Assembly (NCBI GenBank): GCA_028671895.1
Contig: JAPMAC010000207.1
Span: 6,200,001-6,264,000, forward strand
Reading direction: 5' to 3'
Length of the DNA stretch: 64,000 nt
Origin: Oenanthe sinensis
Taxonomy: Eukaryota > Streptophyta > Magnoliopsida > Apiales > Apiaceae
The position numbers were made by a program, and so were the translations under genes. The notes below the pieces were generated by a model. The model ran no database searches. It was given only the letters and a program-made list of their open reading frames with translations, and was not told where the DNA came from. This document shows, in pieces, positions 45,730 through 56,285 of this stretch; within the stretch, counting starts at the first letter, position 1; each line of letters begins with the position of its first letter.

Positions 45730-47468
45730 ATGTCTGGACCTCAAATTCTTTGCACCCTAGCTCAAACCAACTTCACCACCATGGCTTCAGTGGGTGAAGC
45801 TGGTGAAGCCTTCAAACCTTTTGTTGGCTTCATGAACAACTCATATCTCACTTGTGCCCTAACCGCAAGTCCACATCTCGAAATTCCTAGACTCTCACAA
45901 TTTTGGACCTCTATTGTATGTGAGGGGGAGCAAGATTCTAGCTCTATCTCTTTTCAAATCGATGGTACTTCTTACACCATTGATTCCTCTCACATCAATG
46001 AAGCTCTTTATGTGGAAGAGACTGAAGGCTTGCTTTTTGAGGAGCCTGCAAGTGAAGAACAACTCACCAAGTTCTTCAAGTTGATTGGGTATGCTGGACC
46101 CAAACTAAATGAGAACAATGATGAATGGTATCCTTCGAGAGGCATGGACAGAAAGTATCTCAACAAAGAATGGAGCATGATTCTTGATGCTGTCTCCAGG
46201 TCCATGTCAAGCAAAGCAAGTGGCTGGAATGAAGTGCCAGCATACATTAGGAGGATTGTGCATTCCATGGTGCACAATTACAGAATAGATGTTGGAAAGC
46301 TCATGATGCCTCTATTCAAGATGGTGCTAGGAAATAAAGAAGCCAGAAAACCGGTAATATATTATCCTAGATTTTTTATGCTTATAATTAATTTTGTTAT
46401 AGGCATAATTGATTTAGATAGTGTTCAATGCATGGGGTCCCCAACTCTTAAGAAAAATACTCATTCTTTGTTAACCAGCAAACCCCTTAACACTGAATTG
46501 AGTCTGTACATAACTGATTTCATGCTTGCAACTATTAAAAGTTTAAATTTAAAAATTGTTGGGGACTACCATGTATTTTCCTTGAGTGATGAGAATGGTG
46601 TTGACCTCTCCATTCCTAACCCACACTCTAAATTTTTTGAAGGAGTCCGGCCTTCTAGAGTCTCCAAGTCTATAAACCAAGGGTCTGGTTCCTCTCAAAA
46701 GGACCAGGTCTCTAAAGGGATGAGAACCACTAAACCTAGGGTATAAACCTTTCCACAGGTAGGTGGTAAAACTGCACTAGATGCAGTAAATAAGGGTGAT
46801 AGTCAGACCACAGAACCCACAGAGGGCCCTGGTGAGCCTAGGAGAAAAAAGGCAAGCGTATCAACCTCAGTAAGCTAGGGTGTGTCCTCTCAAAAGGGCA
46901 CATCACTTAAAAGGGAAAAAAACACATCTCTAGATGTCCCCTCTCAAAAGGAGACATCTATTGAACTTGGCCAGTCTCCCATGGCACCCCGTACAGAGTC
47001 TGCACAACAGGTTGAACTCACTCAACCTGAGCCTACACTTGAAGATATTCACACTATAGGTCTAGAAAATGTGGAACATAGTTTATTCAACTATAGTACA
47101 TCACACTTTGCCAACATTGAAGATCAAAATGTTGATGCACTATTTCAACCGTTGGATGAAACTGATCATAGCAATCAACAAAAACCATCTACTGAAAGGG
47201 TAGAAGAGATTGATGTCACAGCCTCTTTAGCTGTTAATGACAAAGTTGTTGTCAATCCTCATGACAGTAACTTCTCTGCAGAAGCTGCCACAGATGCTAT
47301 CAACACTACCATTCTAGACAGTAACTCTCCAGTGGCTGCCTTCTCTCAACAACTCACTGATGATGACTCTGCTCTCATTTCTTCCCTACTCAAGGTAAAA
47401 TCTATAACTCTTGTACAAGATGTACCTGCTCAGTCACTTGCACCTAGGATGAGTGAGGGTGTGAAAAG
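45730..47468 (+). pseudogene. Third ORF of element B, 5' part (interrupted by C)
   Basis: ATG 45730 opens a 338-codon frame (to 46746) with the conserved N-terminal domain: F-V-G-F-M-N-N-S, D-G-T-S-Y-T-I-D, W-N-E-V-P-A-Y-I-R-R-I-V-H and R-I-D-V-G-K. Two in-frame stops (TAA at 46744, TAG near 46876) are followed by 46882-47463 in the same frame, acidic and Ser/Thr-rich, ending M-S-E-G-V-K. At 47469 element C is inserted; the gene continues at 62159. Related to E's third ORF throughout. No signal peptide or transmembrane helix is seen. Confidence 0.85.
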
Positions 47469-48691
47469 TGAAAGGCATAGGTGTACTAACTTGTAACACT
47501 TAATTTCTATGTAACTCAACTAGGTAAAAGATAAAACAACAGCAAAAACAAGAGAAACTGAAGAAGCACATGGAATCAATCAACTGAAGAAATGGTAATG
47601 ATACTTGGTAACTACAAGTAACTAATTTGGTTAATCAAGGATGCATAAGTGAGAAGAAGTTCAATCTCAGTATTGCTCATGCCCTAACTTATCTAATGGA
47701 GAATCAAATTAATGTCAAAGAAGTATCAAGAAGACCAAAGTGATTTCATGTAATGTATATCAACATCTGGATAATGTAAAGGTTAATCAACAAATGAGAA
47801 CTGACATTCAGAAGCAAGAACCCCTACAAGATTAGTCACTTATGAACCAGACCATTGCATCAAGTGTCAGGACATTGGAGGCAAGTTCATGTCAGTAATA
47901 GAAGATCTCATTTGAATTGAGTGAGGAAAAGAAATTGAAGAAGCTAGGGAAACTTGCTCATAAAGGTTAATCCTCAATTAGTCACTAAAGAAGGCTAACA
48001 TTGGATGAGTGCATATTTGCTAAGGCAAATGTCGATCCACAGCAGATCGAGATGCGGGTCGAGATTTATAATTGAAGTAAAACATTGCAAGGCAAATCTC
48101 GATCCACGGCAGATCGAGATCGAGATCGAGATTCTCACAGATCGAGATCGAGATCGAGATTTTCACAGATAGAGATCGAGATTCTCACAGATCGAGATCG
48201 AGATGGGTCTAGGCCGAAATCGAGATGTGGGTCGATATGTAACATTTAATGTTCAAGGGACAAGTGGCTTATTGTGAACGGTTGATCCAGAGTTGTTGGG
48301 AAAGTACTTTTTGTTGTCGAAGTCCTGATTGGGCCACGTACACAAAAAGGACAAGATCAAGACTACACGACATTATAAAAGCAGCACTTTGTTTTATTTG
48401 TAAAAAGACTTTAAGTAATCTTTGTATTTTTCTACAGTATATTTTAAAGAGAGCATTTACTGTAAAAAGAAAGTGAGAGAGAATCAGTTGAATCAAGCTT
48501 TAATTGTTGTATTTATTGTTCAACTGATTATGATGCTTTTATGAATGTTGTAGCAAATCCTTCAATGAATATAAAGATGTATTCTTGAAATTCTGTGTCA
48601 TCATTTATTACCTGCATTTATTTTCATTTTCTCTCATTATTCGAAACAGTTATATTCACCCCCCCCCCTCTACAACACTTTGGACCTAACA
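47469..48691 (+). mobile_element. 5' LTR of C
   Basis: TGAAAGGCATAGG to ...TTGGACCTAACA. U3 contains the ATCGAGATCGAG array (about 48030-48238). TATA box TATAAAA at 48374-48380 and the C-tract ATTCACCCCCCCCC near 48655. Short frames at 48249-48476 and its reverse are LTR sequence. Confidence 0.95.
48030..48238 (+). repeat. ATCGAG hexamer array, 5' LTR of C
   Basis: Runs of ATCGAG and its reverse complement CTCGAT, broken by spacers such as ATTCTCACAG. CpG-dense within an AT-rich element and able to fold on itself. The 3' LTR copy (61463-61700) is about 30 bases longer. Confidence 0.9.
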
Positions 48692-48693
48692 AT

Positions 48694-48705
48694 TGGTATC
48701 AGAGC
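48694..48705 (+). promoter_or_regulatory. Primer-binding site of C
   Basis: Exact TGGTATCAGAGC, three bases after the LTR end. Confidence 0.95.
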
Positions 48706-49188
48706 CCCTGTTAAACACATCTAACAGAGATCCTATTGTGTTGTTTGAGTTGGTTCTTGAAAATCCCAGATCCATTTTTTTCTTGAAGTTTGTGCCGAAA
48801 GTTTTTTTTGTTTCTTCTTGAAAAAGTCATAGATCTAAAAAGTTCTGAGTCATGGTGTAAGGAATATTTGTACAAAATTCCAAAACATTGTACTTTAGAG
48901 CTTTGTGGGTTTTCCTGTGGTCAAAACTGGAATCAACTGATTGACTAAACAAAAAGGACATTTTCGAACTTCTGTCAACTAGGAAGTGGACAACTTTTTG
49001 TTTGGACTTGAGAAAGTGGTGGACCCTGCTACTGTTCCCTTGATTAAAACTAACTTGCTTGAATCTTAAGTGCAAAATCCGTTGGATATTAATTGTTGAA
49101 TATTTAAAGTGAGATAATTAATTTTTCAAGTAAATACAATTTATTGTAATTTGAAAAGTGTATTCTCTTAATTTTAAACTTTATTAAA

Positions 49189-51738
49189 ATGGCCGCCGCA
49201 CACAGATTTAAGATACCTCCGTTTGATGCACAACATTATGACGAATGGACAGGAAGGATGAAAGCCTACCTTGAATCAATAAACAAGGTATACTTGAGAA
49301 TATTGGAGAACGGACCATACATACCCATGAGAATTGAGCCAGAGCGAATGGAAGGAGGGATACTAATACCATCCCGGTCTGTTCCTAAAGAGGAAATGGA
49401 GTTTTCAGATGCAGATAAAGAATTGGTTGGTATGGATGCGTCGTTACGCAATGTCATAATTGAATCCCTAAACTCAGAGTACTATGTTCAGATAAAGGGA
49501 TTAAAAACAACTAAAGCCATGTGGGATAAACTGGCTGTAGTTATGGAGGGGACCGAGGAAGTTAGAGATAATCACAAGCGCATTCTGATATCTGAATATG
49601 AATCGTTCAGATGCGAACAAGGAGAAAGTGTAGCGGATGTTTACAAACCTTACAGTAAATTGCTTATCGAGCTGAGTATAAGAGATAAAGTCTATCCACT
49701 AGCAGATTCAAATATCAAGTTTCTCTTGAATTTGCCTAAACATCTAGAACACAGGATCACTGCCATTCGAGAGTCAAGAGACTTGAAAAATACCTCTCTC
49801 GAAAAGCTGTATGGTGTTTTAAAGACCTACGAGCTGGAGCAAGAACAAAATGACAAAAGAAGATCCTACAATAGTGGAGAATACAAAGCGGTAAGTGAAT
49901 CTGGACTTGTAGATGAAGAGTCTACTGCAAAGGCACTTGCAGCTGTCTCATTGAAAACTGCTAATCCTGAAAGGGTGATATTAGATATTGAAGATCCATC
50001 CGAAGAAAGTGAGGATGAATATTATACCCTTGAAGAGCTGGACAAATTAGAAGACAAGTCATATGCTTGTATTGCTCGAGAATTTGCTCATATCAGCTTC
50101 AGGAAGCCAAGAAAAGGTAAAGGACGATTTGGTAGTTCTTTCAGCCGAAGAAACAGCAGCAGCAGCAGAGGTAGTAGTGTAAGTGGCCGGGGAAATTACA
50201 GCGGTCGAAGTAGAACATCTAGTAGTGGCTACAGACCTAACCTGGTAGACAAGAACAAGTTCAGATGCTTTAACTGCAATGAATTGGGACACTTTGCAAC
50301 AGAGTGCAAGAAACCCAAATACGTTCGTCCCAAGGAATCCTATGCTGATCTGAAAAAGAAATATGATGCCTTGGTTAGCAAGCAACAGAAGGGAAGCCGG
50401 GCTTATGTTGTAACTGAAGGGAAGGGTTGGGACGAGTCTGATGAAGATGAAGATCAGGAGCTATGCAATTTCGCTTTAATGGCAAAATCTTCAGAACAAT
50501 CAGAGGTACCAATTCTAACCGTAAATGAAATGTCTATTTCTGAGTACCAAAATGAATTAGCTGCCATGACTAAAGACATGTACAATATCCAACTAAATCT
50601 AATTGCTGTTAATGAGGAAAATGCTAAACTCTCCCTTAAGAATAGATTTCTCGAGGCCAGGGTAGAGGAATTAGAATCAGGAGAAAGTAAAGAAAGGCAG
50701 TTAATGAATCAGGTAGACGTTTTAGAGCACAAGCTTAAGATTAGGAAAGACCTTAACGAAGAACTTAAAAATGAATTAGCTGAGCTTAAAATAATATATC
50801 AATCTTTTAAAGAAGCCGCTAATAAAGTTTTCGTAGAAATGGACATGTACATGAAACTGGCAGGCAAGAGTAAAAATGAAAAAGTAAACATAGGACTTGA
50901 CTACACACAGAAGAAGAAAAATAGGGCTGCTGAGTTGTTAGAGCCAGTGTTAGTCAAAGAAAATGTGCCTGAGGTTTTAGGGGATGTTAGAAAACCTATC
51001 TTTAAGCAGTTTGAGCCTAGGACAATAGATCCTGTTGCTGTTAAAATTGAACATGAGATTAAAATGGAAAAAGAGTTGGAAGAACAAGTAGTAGGACCTA
51101 CAACTTCTAAGAGAGCGAGTAAGATTGCTTATGCTAAGAGAGGTGTAGGAACCAAGGAGGCTAAGACGGTGTCATATAAACAATGGGTAGCAGGGTCAGA
51201 CCAAATGAAAACACCTGTAGAGGTAGTTAAAACTGAACCTGTATCTGTATCTACATCTACACGAGCTAGGAAGGCATGCTATATTTGTAATCAAACTGAT
51301 CATTTGTCTTACTATTGCCCGTTCTATGTAGAGGAAGAAAAATCTGTTGGTTGTAATACCATGCCTGCAACTACTGCTTTGCCTAACATGTATGCAAATC
51401 ATGCCAAATGCAATAATCCTAATTGTATGCCATGTGCTGTAAACATCATGCATGCTTATTTTAAGTTAATGAATACTGCTAGTGCATCTGTTGAACATAC
51501 ATCTAGTAGTAGTAAGAAAAAGCATGCGGGGTCAAAGGCTAAGACTTCAAGTCCTCCTAAAATTAGAAGTGACCAGTCTACTCCCAAACCTGACAAACCA
51601 GTCAAGGTTGGCAAGGGAAAAGACAAAGTCAAGATGAATGCCCCTGATGGCAACAAGGCAAAGCCTTCTGTATCTGAAAAGAAAAAGGAAATTATTGATG
51701 CCGGGCCCAAACATCATTGGGTTCCGAAGAACACCTAA
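49189..51738 (+). CDS. gag of element C, intact
   Basis: 849 codons, intact, starting M-A-A-A-H-R-F-K-I-P-P-F at an ATG in good context (AAAATGG) after a 480-base leader. The N-terminal capsid-like domain contains W-T-G-R-M-K-A-Y, M-W-D-K-L, F-L-L-N-L-P-K-H-L-E-H-R and L-Y-G-V-L-K-T-Y-E-L (to about residue 220). A Ser/Gly/Arg-rich stretch (about 310-345) precedes a CCHC knuckle beginning at C360 (C-F-N-C-N-E-L-G-H-F-A-T-E-C). A coiled-coil region (about 440-560) follows, then a second knuckle at C697 (C-Y-I-C-N-Q-T-D-H-L-S-Y-Y-C) and a Cys-rich patch. It ends H-H-W-V-P-K-N-T. It would package element RNA in cytoplasmic particles. Pol follows in the -1 frame. Confidence 0.95.
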   Translation: MAAAHRFKIPPFDAQHYDEWTGRMKAYLESINKVYLRILENGPYIPMRIEPERMEGGILIPSRSVPKEEMEFSDADKELVGMDASLRNVIIESLNSEYYVQIKGLKTTKAMWDKLAVVMEGTEEVRDNHKRILISEYESFRCEQGESVADVYKPYSKLLIELSIRDKVYPLADSNIKFLLNLPKHLEHRITAIRESRDLKNTSLEKLYGVLKTYELEQEQNDKRRSYNSGEYKAVSESGLVDEESTAKALAAVSLKTANPERVILDIEDPSEESEDEYYTLEELDKLEDKSYACIAREFAHISFRKPRKGKGRFGSSFSRRNSSSSRGSSVSGRGNYSGRSRTSSSGYRPNLVDKNKFRCFNCNELGHFATECKKPKYVRPKESYADLKKKYDALVSKQQKGSRAYVVTEGKGWDESDEDEDQELCNFALMAKSSEQSEVPILTVNEMSISEYQNELAAMTKDMYNIQLNLIAVNEENAKLSLKNRFLEARVEELESGESKERQLMNQVDVLEHKLKIRKDLNEELKNELAELKIIYQSFKEAANKVFVEMDMYMKLAGKSKNEKVNIGLDYTQKKKNRAAELLEPVLVKENVPEVLGDVRKPIFKQFEPRTIDPVAVKIEHEIKMEKELEEQVVGPTTSKRASKIAYAKRGVGTKEAKTVSYKQWVAGSDQMKTPVEVVKTEPVSVSTSTRARKACYICNQTDHLSYYCPFYVEEEKSVGCNTMPATTALPNMYANHAKCNNPNCMPCAVNIMHAYFKLMNTASASVEHTSSSSKKKHAGSKAKTSSPPKIRSDQSTPKPDKPVKVGKGKDKVKMNAPDGNKAKPSVSEKKKEIIDAGPKHHWVPKNT

Positions 51739-51755
51739 CCTTTCTGGATTTGCAG

Positions 51756-54700
51756 GGCAGTGAACAGGAAAAGAGTAAAGTCATATGGGTGCTGGACAGT
51801 GGAGCATCGAGGCATATGACCGGCAATAAGTCCCTGCTAACAGATTTGGTGTTGAGAGCCGGCTCCGTGGTTACTTTTTGAGATAACAGCAAAGGTTACA
51901 CCAGGGGATATGGCAAGATCGTTTGTGGAAATGTTATCATTGAGGATGTGTCTTTTGTGGAAGGATTGCGACATAATCTTCTCAGCGTTAGTCAGTTCAC
52001 CGACAGGGGTTTTGACGTCAACTTTGGGAAGCATGATTGTTCGATTCGAAGCAAAAAGGATGGAAGCCTTGCTCTCAAAGGAGTAAGGAAGTCAAATTTG
52101 TTCATAGCCGACATGAATTCTGTTGATCAGTCTGAAGTCACGTGTTTCTACAGCAAGGCTTCTGCTGATGAAAGTTGGCTATGGCATAAAAGATTATCTC
52201 ACCTGAACTTTAAAGCAATGAATAATCTCGTAAGGAGAGAATTGGTGAGAGGGCTGCCGCAGATGGAGTTTACTCCAGATGGACTCTGCGAAGCATGTGA
52301 GATGGGAAAACCAAAAAGAGCCTCGCATAAGGATAAGCAAGTGAATAGCATTACCGAGCCCCTACAACTACTTCACATGGATTTGTTTGGACCCGTTAAT
52401 GTTATGTCAATGTCAAGGGAAAGATACGCGCTGGTGATAGTCGATGACTTTTCCAAATACACATGGGTAAAGTTTGTGACATCGAAAGATGAAGTGCCAC
52501 ATGAGATCATTAGGCATGTACTGGTAATTAAAAACGTAGCAAGTCTGACTGTGAAGACTATCCGATCCGACAACGGGACAGAATTCAAGAACTCAGTGTT
52601 AATGGATTTCTGCATATCTAAAGGGATCAGACGACAGTATTCAGCACCGAGAACACCGCAGCAGAATGGGGTGGTAGAAAGGAAGAATAGGACACTGGTT
52701 GAAGCAGCTAGGACAATGCTGTATGAGTCAAGACTTCCTTTGTATTTTTGGGCTGAAGCAGTTGGCGCGGCGTGTTATACACAGAATAGAACCCTGATTA
52801 CAAAAGACTATAATGAGACGCCATATTATCTGATGAATAAAAGAAAACCTTCTATCAACTACTTCCACGTGTTTGGTGCAAAATGCTTTGTGTTAAGAGA
52901 CAATGCACAACTTGGAAAGTTTGATGCCAAAGCAGATGAAGGGGTTTTCATTGGATATTCTCTTGAAGTAGTAGCAGCGTACAGGGTGTTTGTGCTTAAT
53001 GATCGCAAGGTGGTTGAAAGCCTTAATGTCACATTCGACGACTCAAAGCTCCCTTCTATACAAAAAGAAGATAGTGAGCCCACTTCCCTAAGATTTGAAA
53101 ATATGGATATTGATGAAATGGATACAGTTCCTGAGTCTGTAGTGCAGGGTAGTGATCCAAAGATAAATAATGTAATTAATCAAGAGTCTAGTGTTTCGCC
53201 AATACAAAACACTAGGGCTGAGGGATCGCCTTCCATTAGACCTGGTACTAACTCAGGGGGAGTAAGTATGCACTCAGGGGGAGCAGCTCACTCAGGGGGA
53301 GCTAGTACTGGCTCAGGAGGAGCTAGTGGAAGTGCTTCTAGACTAAGTCACCTTCACTTACAAGATCAAGCTGAGTCATCAAGAACATTTGCTAGGGATC
53401 GTACTTGGAGCAAGGACCATCCGTTTGAGCTAATTATTGGTGATCCAGATGCCGGAGTGACTACTAGAGGAAAAGCTAGAGCTGAAATTGCCACTGAGAA
53501 TGAATGTCTATACTCAGTGTTCCTTTCTCAATTGGAACCTAAAGTGGTGGAAGAAGCCCTAGATGACGGTGATTGGGTGATTGCTATGCAAGAAGAACTC
53601 AATCAGTTTGAAAGGCAGAAGGTGTGGAAGCTGGTACCCAGACCAAAGAATAGATCTGTTGTTGGAACAAAATGGGTATTCAGAAACAAGCTGGATGAAA
53701 ACGGACTTGTAACACGAAATAAAGCTCGCCTGGTTGCTAAGGGTTATACTCAAAGAGAAGGAATTGATTATGATGAAACCTACGCACCAGTAGCGAGGCT
53801 AGAGGCCGTAAGGATGTTCTTAGCATTCGCAGCACATCATGGTTTTTAAAGTCTATCAGATGGATGTCAAGAGTGCATTCTTAAACGGTGAACTGGATGA
53901 AGAAGTGTATGTTGATCAACCTCCTGGGTTTGTCGACAGCAAATACTGTGATTATGTTTATCGCCTCTTCAAATCAGTATATGGTCTTAAGCAGTCTCCG
54001 CGGAAGTGGTATGAAACTCTGTCAGACTTCTTACTAGAAAGTGGTTTCACCAGAGGAGTAATCGACAAGACGCTTTTCTACAAGAAATGCAAAGATGATC
54101 TAATAATGGTACAAGTATATGTGGATGACATTATCTTTGGGTCTGCAAATGAGAAGCTATGTGCTAAATTCGCAAAGTTAATGCAATCAAAGTATGAGAT
54201 GAGCATGATGGGAGAGCTGACGTTCTTTCTCGGTATTCAAGTTAGTCAGAAGAAGGACGGGATATTTATCTGCCAGACCAAGTACATTCATGATCTATTA
54301 AAGAAGTATGGTCTCGAAGATGTATCACAAGCTAAGACTCCTATGGCAACAGCCACGAAGCTTGACGAGGATAAAGCGGGAAAATCTGTAGACATCTCAA
54401 GCTATCGAGGTATGATCGGCTCTCTTTTGTATTTAACTGCTAGTAGACCTGATATTATGTTCTCTACATGCTTATGTGTAAGGTTCCAAACGGATCCTAG
54501 AGAGTCACATCTCATAGCCGTAAAGCGTATTTTTAGGTATCTCAAGGGAACATCAAATCTTGGGATTTGGTACCCAAGAGATACAGGGTTTAATCTTGTT
54601 GGCTATTCGGATTCAGATTACGCAGGTTGTAGAATAGATAGGAAGAGCACTTCAGGAAGCTGTCAGTTTCTTGGAAGAAGGTCGGTGTCTTGGCAAAGCA

Positions 54701-55062
54701 AGAAACAACACACAGTATCTACCTCGACAGCTGAAGCAGAATATATTGCTGCTGGAAGCTGTGTGGCCCAGATACTGTGGATGAAGAACCAACTCAAGGA
54801 CTACGGTGTGGAAGTATCTAAGATTCCTATCATGTGTGACAACACAAGTGCTATTGCAATGACCAACAATCCTGTGGATCACTCAAGGACTAAGCATATT
54901 GATATAAGGTATCATTTTATTAGAGAGCATGTAGAAAATGGAACTGTAGCGTTGCATTTTGTGTCTACTGAACGTCAAATAGCAGATATATTCACTAAAC
55001 CTCTAGACGAATCAACATTTTCTAGATTGGTTGGTGAATTGGGGATGCTTAACACCTGTTAG
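51756..55062 (+). pseudogene. pol of element C, two lesions
   Basis: Polyprotein with protease (L-D-S-G-A-S, Asp codon at 51795), integrase zinc domain (W-H-K-R-L-S-H ... C-E-A-C), integrase core (M-D-L-F-G-P about 52378, S-D-N-G-T-E-F about 52566, V-V-E-R-K-N about 52672), a Ser/Gly linker, RT with Y-V-D-D at 54118-54129, and RNase H (S-D-S-D-Y-A-G-C, F-T-K-P-L-D-E). Lesion one: TGA at 51879-51881 within protease. Lesion two: a one-base length change in a T-run at 53843-53847 in RT, where the frame ends at 53849 and the rest (from 53839) continues in another frame to 55062. Otherwise open. The first Met in the integrase frame is 51948, but the coding frame extends upstream to the gag junction. 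Confidence 0.9.
53254..53322 (+). repeat. PPT-like AGGGGGAG repeats in IN-RT linker of C
   Basis: CTCAGGGGGAG occurs three times (cores near 53255, 53276 and 53294), with a fourth variant AGGAGGAG near 53315. They encode the Ser-Gly-Gly linker and share the AGGGGGAG core of the element's real PPT (60890-60901). Confidence 0.8.
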
Positions 55063-55423
55063 TTTTGCTACCTATCTGTTATAATTCAGTTTGTGTACAT
55101 ATTATTGTTGTTCATGAATAATCATAATTAATAATGTGTACTTAACTTCAAAAATGTATGTATTGCATGTCATAAGGGGAAGTTAGAAAGTTTCATGAAA
55201 TTAATCTTGTGCTGATCTGTGTATCTAAATGATTAATGTCTAATAATGTGATAGGATTTAATGCTAGACTTAATTTTGTAATGCATGAGTTATTTGCTAA
55301 ATTCCATGTCGTCTCAAAACTGTAAGTTTCTAAAATGGTGTGAAAATTTGTGGTGAAATCTTGTGAATTTTACATATAAATGTTTAATTCACATAATTTC
55401 ATTAAAATTTTCTAAGGTAAATC
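55063..55423 (+). other. Spacer after pol of C
   Basis: AT-rich, stops in all frames, no gene. It separates pol from the internal repeat array. Confidence 0.6.
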
Positions 55424-55662
55424 TCGATCTGTTTCTGGATCGAGATCGAGAACGACTTGCGAAAATTGCTTAAAAAACTGTCAAGGTACATCTCGATCTA
55501 TCCACATCGAGATCGACATCGAGATCGACATCGAGATGCGGATCGAGATCGACATCAAGATCGACATCGAGATGTAGATCGAGATGTAGATCGAGATCGA
55601 CATCAAGATCGACATCTAGATGAGGATCGAGATGCGGATCTCGAGATCGAGATGTGACTTGT
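55424..55662 (+). repeat. Internal ATCGAG array of C, second site
   Basis: ATCGAGATCGACATCGAGATG-like hexamers with the reverse word TCTCGAT near the left edge. It is the same word as in the LTR U3, and the phrase leading in (AAGGTAAATCTCGATC) resembles AAGGCAAATCTCGATC of the LTR. A 66-codon frame here is the repeat itself. Confidence 0.9.
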
Positions 55663-56285
55663 CTTTTCAGTTACTTCTTTTTAGGCGTGCAAGTATATAA
55701 TATAGCATTATATAGACTGTTCATTATTTCACTTAACCTTCTCTCTCACTAGTTCAAAAAGCTGAAGCAAATTAACACGCATATACATACATTCACAGCA
55801 TCCTTTTCCCTGCCATTACACCAAGTTTTCTTGTGATTTTCTTAAACAAAAGTCACTAACTGTTACTTGAAAGCATTGATCACTAAAACGAAACTCTGCA
55901 AAAAAAAATTTTCGAGTGAGTTTGTTTTTTTTGGTTCGCGCTTTCTTGTTCTCTATTTACTTTGTGTTCTTGAGCGGAATAGTTGTGAGTATTACTGTTT
56001 AATCCATAAAGTGCAACTTAACCGCCGTGTTTGTGTTTTTCCGGAAAAATAATTTTTTAACGGCTGTTCACTTTAATTTTCGAAAACTCAACCGTCAATC
56101 TTTAGTGGGGAGTTAAGTGGTCATTAGTGGGGAAGTTAATTTGTTTTAATTTGTGTCACTAATTACGTGGGGTAATTAGTGGGGTTCGTGTACGTTTTTT
56201 TTGTGTTTAAATTTAGAACTTGTTCTCTAAAATTTCCATTGCAAAATCTTTACAAAACATTTCTCTTCTCAAACACAAATTTAAA
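55663..56285 (+). promoter_or_regulatory. Internal promoter-like region and leader of C third ORF
   Basis: TATATAA at 55694-55700 lies about 40 bases after the internal array. CT-rich sequence (about 55735-55755) and a 590-base leader lead to ATG 56286. In the LTR the array is likewise followed by a TATA box. Inferred internal promoter; a spliced subgenomic RNA is the alternative. Confidence 0.5.

Noticed and set aside
48030..48238. CRISPR-like appearance of the ATCGAG arrays
   Set aside because: The unit is a contiguous 6-base word without unique spacers, it lies in LTRs of a plant element, and there are no cas genes.
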